NCBI RefSeq assembly: GCF_030463565.1
Contig: NC_134643.1
Location: forward strand, 18,055,606 to 18,119,605
Direction: 5' to 3'
Length of the DNA: 64,000 nucleotides
Source: Pelecanus crispus
Taxonomy: Eukaryota; Chordata; Aves; Pelecaniformes; Pelecanidae
Shown here: piece by piece, positions 58,001 through 64,000 of the stretch
How the letters are laid out: each line of letters opens with the position of its first letter
How positions within the stretch are numbered: the stretch's first letter is position 1
Translations under genes and position numbers: made by a program
Notes under the pieces: model-generated
Told to the model about the DNA's origin: nothing
The model's database searches: none
What the model saw: only the letters and a program-made list of their open reading frames with translations

Positions 58001-59473
58001 CTAGATTATGGTTTGTTTCCACAGTGCCTTTTTTTTAGCAGTACCCCCATTCCCTGATTATCTGTATTTATCATACGAAGATGATGAACGTGCAGTTGAG
58101 ATTATGAAAAATGTGGTCAGAATCGAACCCGTATAACTGCATTGATCTCAATAACTTGCACTTTTTTTTTTTTTTACTTGAAAGGATAGAATTAAAATTC
58201 TTCTTCAGGGCTGGCAGGGCTCACACTTTCTAAGCAGTTTAGTGATCACCTTCCATAATACACTTATTAGTCTGAATAACATGTTCTATGCTAGCACGTG
58301 TATTTCTGACTTCACATGTTTATTTTAAAGGAGATTGTAACAGGTCAGCTTTATTCTGAGTGCTGTGTCAAGCTAGGCTTCTTACACTTCCATTTGAACA
58401 GTGGAAGAGGCGATATATGCAGTGACAGCCTAATCTTACCCTGTGTTAGTCGTGTCCCGTTGTCCCCCAGCCGTCACCCCCGTGTCTCTTTTGTTTTTAT
58501 AGGCAGAAGTTGTGGTGCTTGCTTATAGCAGTGCTTCCCCCGTGCCCTGCCTTCTTACTTGGTTGAAGATCAGCCAGACCTGAGCTGCCTGAGCCTTCTT
58601 GAATGCGGAGGCTCTTGCTGAGCTGGTGATGTTATTCTGGCCGTCTTCGCCCTCAGCTCCCCTGACTAGTAGAAAAATTCAGAGTGAGGAAGCAGAAAAA
58701 AGCCTTTCGTCGATGCCGAGCTGTGACAAGCTCTTCCCCCATCCTTCAGAGGAGGGACTGAAGCTCTGGCGTGGGACTAATTTCTGAAACGTGCCTTGTG
58801 GCAGCTTCATAAAGACTGTCTTGAGGGTGAGGCTTTGCAGTCGTTTAACCTGATTTAAGTGCAGGTGGCTGCTGTAAAAGGATGCTTTCTCCCTCTGCCC
58901 ACAACCAGAAACATTTTCTGTGCGGGAAGCACAACAGCTGTAATAGCTTGTGCAACCATGAGTGAGGCTGCATAGCTGTCTGCTCCGATTAGACCGACCT
59001 TGCCAGAAAACAAACACAAAAATTAGTTGTATCAGCAACGAGCTGATAAACTGCACGAGTGGTCGAGTGACCTAAAGGCCATGGCAGAAATGAGCGGCGT
59101 TGCTCCCTTTGGTGGCAGCCTGTGATCAAGTGTGCTCCAGGCTTGGCTGGGCTCCTCTGGGATTGGGATGGGTACGCTGCAGAGGGGATGGGGGCAGCGA
59201 GGGGGGGACCCAGTGGGTGACTGGGAAGGGAGGGTTTCACCTGGAGGGCGATAGGGTTTTATTACTGTCACAGCATGCTACCCCTTTCACAGGATATCTG
59301 CCAGGCAGAGTAGCTGGCAAACACCAGTGCTGAGCAACTACTTGCTGCCCCATGGCTTGAACTGGTGGGTCCTCCAGTCCGTGCGTGCTGCTTGAGCTCC
59401 CCTCTGCAGGCAGAGTCATTTTCTTGCAGGGTTTTTTGGTGCTGCTCCTCAGATGGCATGCTAAATGTTTCAC

Positions 59474-59494
59474 TTTTTTTTTTTTTTTTTTTTT
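59474..59494 (+). repeat. T21 run
   Basis: 21 consecutive T follow TTTCAC. The opposite strand would read poly-A, but no retroposon body is recognised next to it. Confidence 0.95.
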
Positions 59495-60328
59495 ACACAC
59501 AGGTGTCTTGAGGAAAAATGAGCTTTATCTTCCTGTTTTGGGAGTTAAAATTTCCAGTTTAGCAGTTTACAGAGGAATTCATTTAACAAAGCTTGCTAGT
59601 TTTAGGTTTCATGATGAAGGAGAGACAGGGGTACGTAGGGATGTGTTTGCAGAAGGGGTGTGCTTTTGGAGGTGTGATGTTTCCAGTGTGATGTTAAGTG
59701 GGGGATTAAATACAAAATACAACTCCCGCAGCCCCTCAGCTGAAGTAGTCACTGCCCTCGGTTTCTTTCTTGACGCGCCGGTGTGTGACCTGTGTAGGTA
59801 CACGTGTGTGGTCTGGGCTTTTTTTTCGTGAGCCCCTCCACCCCCAGTTTTCCAGTGCCGACAAGCCAAGGCCCCCCAGTTTCAGGTGGCTTGGGCACTG
59901 TGCCCGGCAGCGGGAGCAGCAGCTCCCCCTCCTCTGTCCTCCCGTGGCGGGTCACCGGAGGTGCCTGCTCCGCTGGCCTGCTGAAGGGCCTGTCCCCAGG
60001 TGCTTGAGGGATTAAGGCTGATGCCTTGCGTAGCTCTGAAGCTTTGCCGGGACCGAGCAGCTCATTTTGGGAACCTCTGCCTTAAAATGTTTGCCAGATA
60101 TGTCTGAAGTACCCTCTGGCTGAGGCAGGTACAGAAGAGAGCCCTACAGCCCCGTGCCGCCATGTTCTGTGTGTCCGCTCTTCCCCCAACCCCTCCTCAG
60201 CAGCTGAGCTGAAGGTCTTGAAGACAAGTCACTTTTATTGTAGAACCCCGATTCATCTCCCAGGCAGCTTCATGTCGTGGGCTGAATGACACGTTAGTCT
60301 CTTTTGGGGAAAAAAATAGACTTTAGCG

Positions 60329-60370
60329 TAATGCATATTCATGAAGCTGCATTATGGTTGCTGTGACAAC
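60329..60370. promoter_or_regulatory. Inverted repeat plus RFX X-box-like motif
   Basis: TAATGCA (60329-60335) and its reverse complement TGCATTA (60348-60354) flank ATATTCATGAAGC-type sequence. Just after them, GTTGCTGTGACAAC (60357-60370) matches 11 of 14 positions of the RFX palindrome GTTGCCATGGCAAC. The compact arrangement resembles a transcription-factor site cluster. There is no other support. Confidence 0.25.
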
Positions 60371-63300
60371 CTCACCACTGGCAGGCAAGGGTGGCATGTT
60401 GAACTTCTGTCTCCAGTCCCTGTGTTGTACCATAGCGCGTGTTACACAGCTTTCCACTTCTTTTTTTTTTTTTTTTTCCCCATCCCTTCCTCCCAATTTA
60501 AATTGTTTCAGAGTTGATGGTTAATTAATAGCTGCATCTAATTAAACCTGCAACACTGAAGCACAACTTCCTGCATCCTTCTGACCCGTGTTAATTGAGT
60601 GTTGCCTCTGCCAGTAGTCCGTAACGCAGAAGAGATGATTCTGGTGGGATTTTCTTTGTTCATCTCTTTAAACTCAAGGGAAAAATAAACCTGAATTACT
60701 AAGCGTATTTCTCTACACCAAAACTAGCCTGATAACTTCATCTCTCATGCAGAAAAACCCCAACAAAGTCTGTCCCCCTAGTCTATGCCTATCTAGTCTA
60801 GTCTATCCCTAGAGTTTTAAGGACTCCTGACCCTGAAAGTGTTGGGACCTTTTAGTTGGTGTTACTCAAAATCAGAAAGCAGTTTGCTCTGCGTAAGCAT
60901 TGCATTGTGTTATGACCCTGGGGCCAAGGGTGATGTAATTGGAGGAAGACTTTACCAGACTGTGATGCTAAGGTGGTGACTAATTTCAGGATGAATGTGT
61001 GACAGGTTGAGTGTGGGGAGAGCTCAGCTCTGAAGGTCAAGCCCTGCGTGTTTGTTGATGTGGGAAATTGAGGGCGCTTGCGCATCACTTGCAACTTTTG
61101 GAGAGTGTTTGTAAGCTGCTCTTGCCCAGTCCGGCTGGATGTTTGGCCCAAAGTATTGCTGTTTCTTGGTTTCTGATGAGAAATGATGACATTGTTCTAT
61201 GCAGAGAACTTAACGTATTGCGTAATCCTGGGTGATGTAAGTGATATAAGAAAGGGCTGCATTGAGTGAGGTGTGTCCCCCTTCTGCATGCTCAAGCGTC
61301 TTGTTGAGTTGAGCTTAATGTAAAGTTTTCCTGAAAGGTGCCAACTTCATCTGTACAAAACCGTTCCCTGTTGCTCAAGAAGACCTGCTGTGGGTAAGGT
61401 TTGGCTTTCTTCACAGATGTGAGCCTTCTGGAGAGCAAACTGGGAGAAGTGTGTGCACAGGGGGAAGAAAAGCTGAGCAGAGAAGGAGCTCTCAAGTGCA
61501 GTCAGTTGATCTTTCTCTAGTTAGTTTCTTAAATATTAATAAGTACAAAATGTTCAGACAGTGACTTGAGATTCTGTCCATTAAAATGAGAAATTGTGTA
61601 GCAAGAGGGAACTTTTTGCACAGAGCAGTATCTAGAGCTGGACTGTGAATCTCTTGTAGGCTCAGATGTACTCACTGAGGTTTCCAGTTTTGGTTAGACA
61701 TGTCCAGAAAAAAATCACACCAAGCTTTGTTTTCAGTATCAGTTGGTATGTGGATGGCCCGAGTGTATCTTCTTGCGCTCCTGCTCTCCTGTCAGCTCTT
61801 TTAGGGTAACACGCAGGAGCGTTTCAGTAAAGAAGTAATGAATACTTAACGTAATCCTGATACTTTCCAATCCCTCCATTTGCATGTCCCCACCTCATGA
61901 TAAGACTGAAACATCCTGGTGTTGACACCGTGTCTGTATTTGTTCATCCACACACAGCCTGGCTTTTCTTGGATACCAGAGCTCATACCTTGGACTTCTA
62001 CAGAAAGACATTTTGAGGTTAAAAGGAGAATGTGAAGGAGATGGGGTGTAAAGATGAGAACCAGGGGTATGCCAGATTTGCTTCAACTCCAATGTCATCT
62101 TCAGCTTGCTGAAACGCTGTTTTTCTAGCAAAAGGAACACAGGTGCTTTGAAGGTTACTTTGCTGCGTCATGGTCTTGTATGGCCTTTTTGACCTAAGAT
62201 GAAATTCATCCATGATGTTTTAGTGGGTGTTTCTGTTCGGTTTTTTCCCCCCAGGCTCCAGATGGATGCTTACTGAGGTGATGCTGTTTGACTTTGTGTA
62301 GCTGGTTTGCGTTTTGTTAACAGCTAAGGAAAACTGAATTGCCGTGTTCCAAAGCAGAGTCCTTGCTCTGACAAAGCGCGCGTGAAGATTTATCTGTTCA
62401 ATCTCTGCCCGGTCTGCCAGGCCACATACCCTGATTCAGTGTATTCTTGTATAAAAACTAGATGCAACGGCAGAAAACTAAAATCTGTATGCTACTTGTG
62501 GGAGACTGGGGCAAGTTAAGGTGGATTTCAGACAGCAGCAGTGCACTGAGTGCTGCCCTTCCCTGAGTTCCTTCCTTCCTTCTGCATCCCAACCCCTTCC
62601 GCGTTCATGCAAGAGCATGAAGGGCCGGGGGGGATGTCCATAGGAGCAAGCCCTGTAACCGATGCTGCTCCAGACTGTGCTGGCAGCCTGGCTCTTGTTC
62701 CCCAGCAGCTGGTTGTCTCCTTGCTCCTCTGTAAACATAGGCAGAAAAAGCTGTGCTAGCTCTCCTTATGGTTTTTATGTGAACACTTGGGAAAACTTGA
62801 TTTTTCTCTACTTAGTATAAGTTTGGAATGCGTGTGTATGTTGGTGTGGGGTTTTGGGTCTTGATATATTCACTTAAACTGAATGTCTGACAGTTATTTG
62901 GGGGTTAACTGAGGGTTTTCATATTAGGTCCAAATAAAGTCATGTCTTCTCTGGCCCTCTGTAAAAGGAGTAAAACCTCAGCCTTGAAGGATTTGCTTTA
63001 GTAACTAGATATTAATGGCAATTAAAAAAACCACCTTTAAAGATTTTACTGTAGGGGTTTTTTTGTTTTTGTTTTGTTTTGGTTTTTTTAAGTGTGGAAA
63101 ATAGAGACCTTTTTCACTAATCAAGCCCTGTATACACAAACTGTTGTCTAGTTTTTTACAAGGTGGTTTGGGACTTCAGCATAATTTTTACAGGCTGCTG
63201 TTTAATTTTACTCTGCTATTGCAGCAAGAGAAATAAAAGCCACCTTCTTAAAAATCTGGGTGCCTGAATAGCCTTGTTTGTAAGCATGTTAATGCAAGAT

Positions 63301-64000
63301 ATCCTTACTATATTACGACAGAGGGCCTGCTAGTATTATTAGATCTGGCTGAGGTGCAACGAAGTTGGACCTAAATCAGTGTTGCAGAGTCAGCGTCTGC
63401 CTGACTGTGCTCTGCAGCACTTTCTGCTGTAGCATTGGATGTGGGAAAGATCTCCTGTTGCTTACATTAATGGTAGGGTGTTTGTAATCACAAATAAACT
63501 TGATTAGGGAGGCTGGATCTGATTTTTGTTTTGTTCAAGTTAATAATTTGCAAGCATGGTACCCGTCAATTCTTATTTATAGCTTGTTTGTTGTATGGTA
63601 GTAAGAACAATTATTGTCACGTGTATGACAGTGTAGGGAAATGAGAGCGTTTACAATGCATGGAGTTAAAATAGTTGTATTTTTATTATAATTTCATAAT
63701 ATTTGTTTATGGTTAGTTTGAAAGCAGAAGGAGATACGGGTCCACATTCACACTCTGAGCTCTGCATGTGCAAAACTGAATGTTGGTTTTGGTGTTGCTG
63801 GTATGGGGAGTTACTAGAAACAGCCTGAAACTTGGAGCCAAACCATCTGAGGCCAGGATGTGGGTGGGTGGATGGGAGAGGGTGCGAGGATGAATAGCAA
63901 TGATGGTGAAGCAAGTGTGTTTGATACTTAGTTACTGTATTTTACAATAATGCTAATTCTAGGTAAGATTCTGGTCTTGCGTTTTACAAAAGCTTCCTCA

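Larger units (their letters stand above)
55025..64000. other. Probable intronic DNA to window end
   Basis: No exon, RNA gene or CR1 copy was recognised. Sequence is T/G-rich on the plus strand with many T-runs: 56558-56575, 57004-57017, 57733-57757, 58162-58175, 59474-59494, 60461-60477 and 63058-63089. A GC-richer patch near 59,760-60,010 has a few CpGs but no exon signal. Candidate regulatory motifs near 60,330-60,370 are entered separately. Confidence 0.45.

Noticed and set aside
58108..58140. GAATCGAACCC, a tRNA T-arm-like motif on the minus strand
   Set aside because: No acceptor stem or A box could be placed, and the surroundings do not align with MIR convincingly.
60776..60814. CTAGTCTA-type repeats resembling the CR1 TAGACTAGACTA block
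   Set aside because: The neighbouring CR1 words (GGTTGGAAAAGACC, CATAGAAT) are absent, so it is not a CR1 remnant.

Overview
This is vertebrate nuclear DNA, almost certainly from a bird. It carries many 5'-truncated CR1 (chicken repeat 1) LINE copies in both orientations. They end in short tandem ATTCTATG-type 3' repeats and encode the C-terminal part of the CR1 reverse transcriptase. Other support is sparse coding content, long single-copy AT-rich stretches, one large CpG island and an orphan histone gene. There are no bacterial-style operons, CRISPR arrays or prophages. The species and chromosome cannot be named from the sequence alone.

Layout. 1-20.8 kb: mostly non-coding DNA holding ten of the twelve CR1 pieces recognised, six of them packed between 4.8 and 9.7 kb. 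The two longest, 7976-9037 (+) and 19756-20783 (-), share an in-frame stop. 20.8-26.3 kb: a GC-richer stretch ending in the only confident protein gene, an intact 126-codon histone H2B on the minus strand (25828-26208). It has no visible histone 3' stem-loop but does have an AATAAA about 530 nt downstream. 26.3-40.5 kb: single-copy DNA with one small CR1 piece, two candidate ancient retroposon remnants (29.8 and 35.2 kb), a perfect A/T hairpin (35.7 kb) and a polypurine tract (39.1-39.5 kb). 40.5-43.0 kb: a strong CpG island with G-quadruplex motifs and a consensus splice donor on the plus strand at 42109, read as the promoter and first exon of an unnamed plus-strand gene. 43-64 kb: probably the first intron of that gene. 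It has a second small CpG patch with a perfect CRE (44.3 kb), one CR1, a marked excess of poly-T over poly-A on the plus strand, and a candidate alternative terminal exon at 54851-55020.

How it fits together. The working model is a gene-poor interval containing an isolated, probably polyadenylated H2B gene, followed by the 5' end of a long plus-strand gene that continues beyond the right edge. Most long open frames are chance openings in GC-rich DNA, antisense shadows of H2B, or CR1 pol remnants. No clearly new multi-gene system is visible. The points most worth following are the non-canonical H2B, the candidate composite terminal exon at 55 kb, the CR1 subfamily with a 3' hairpin, and the shared stop in the two longest CR1 copies.
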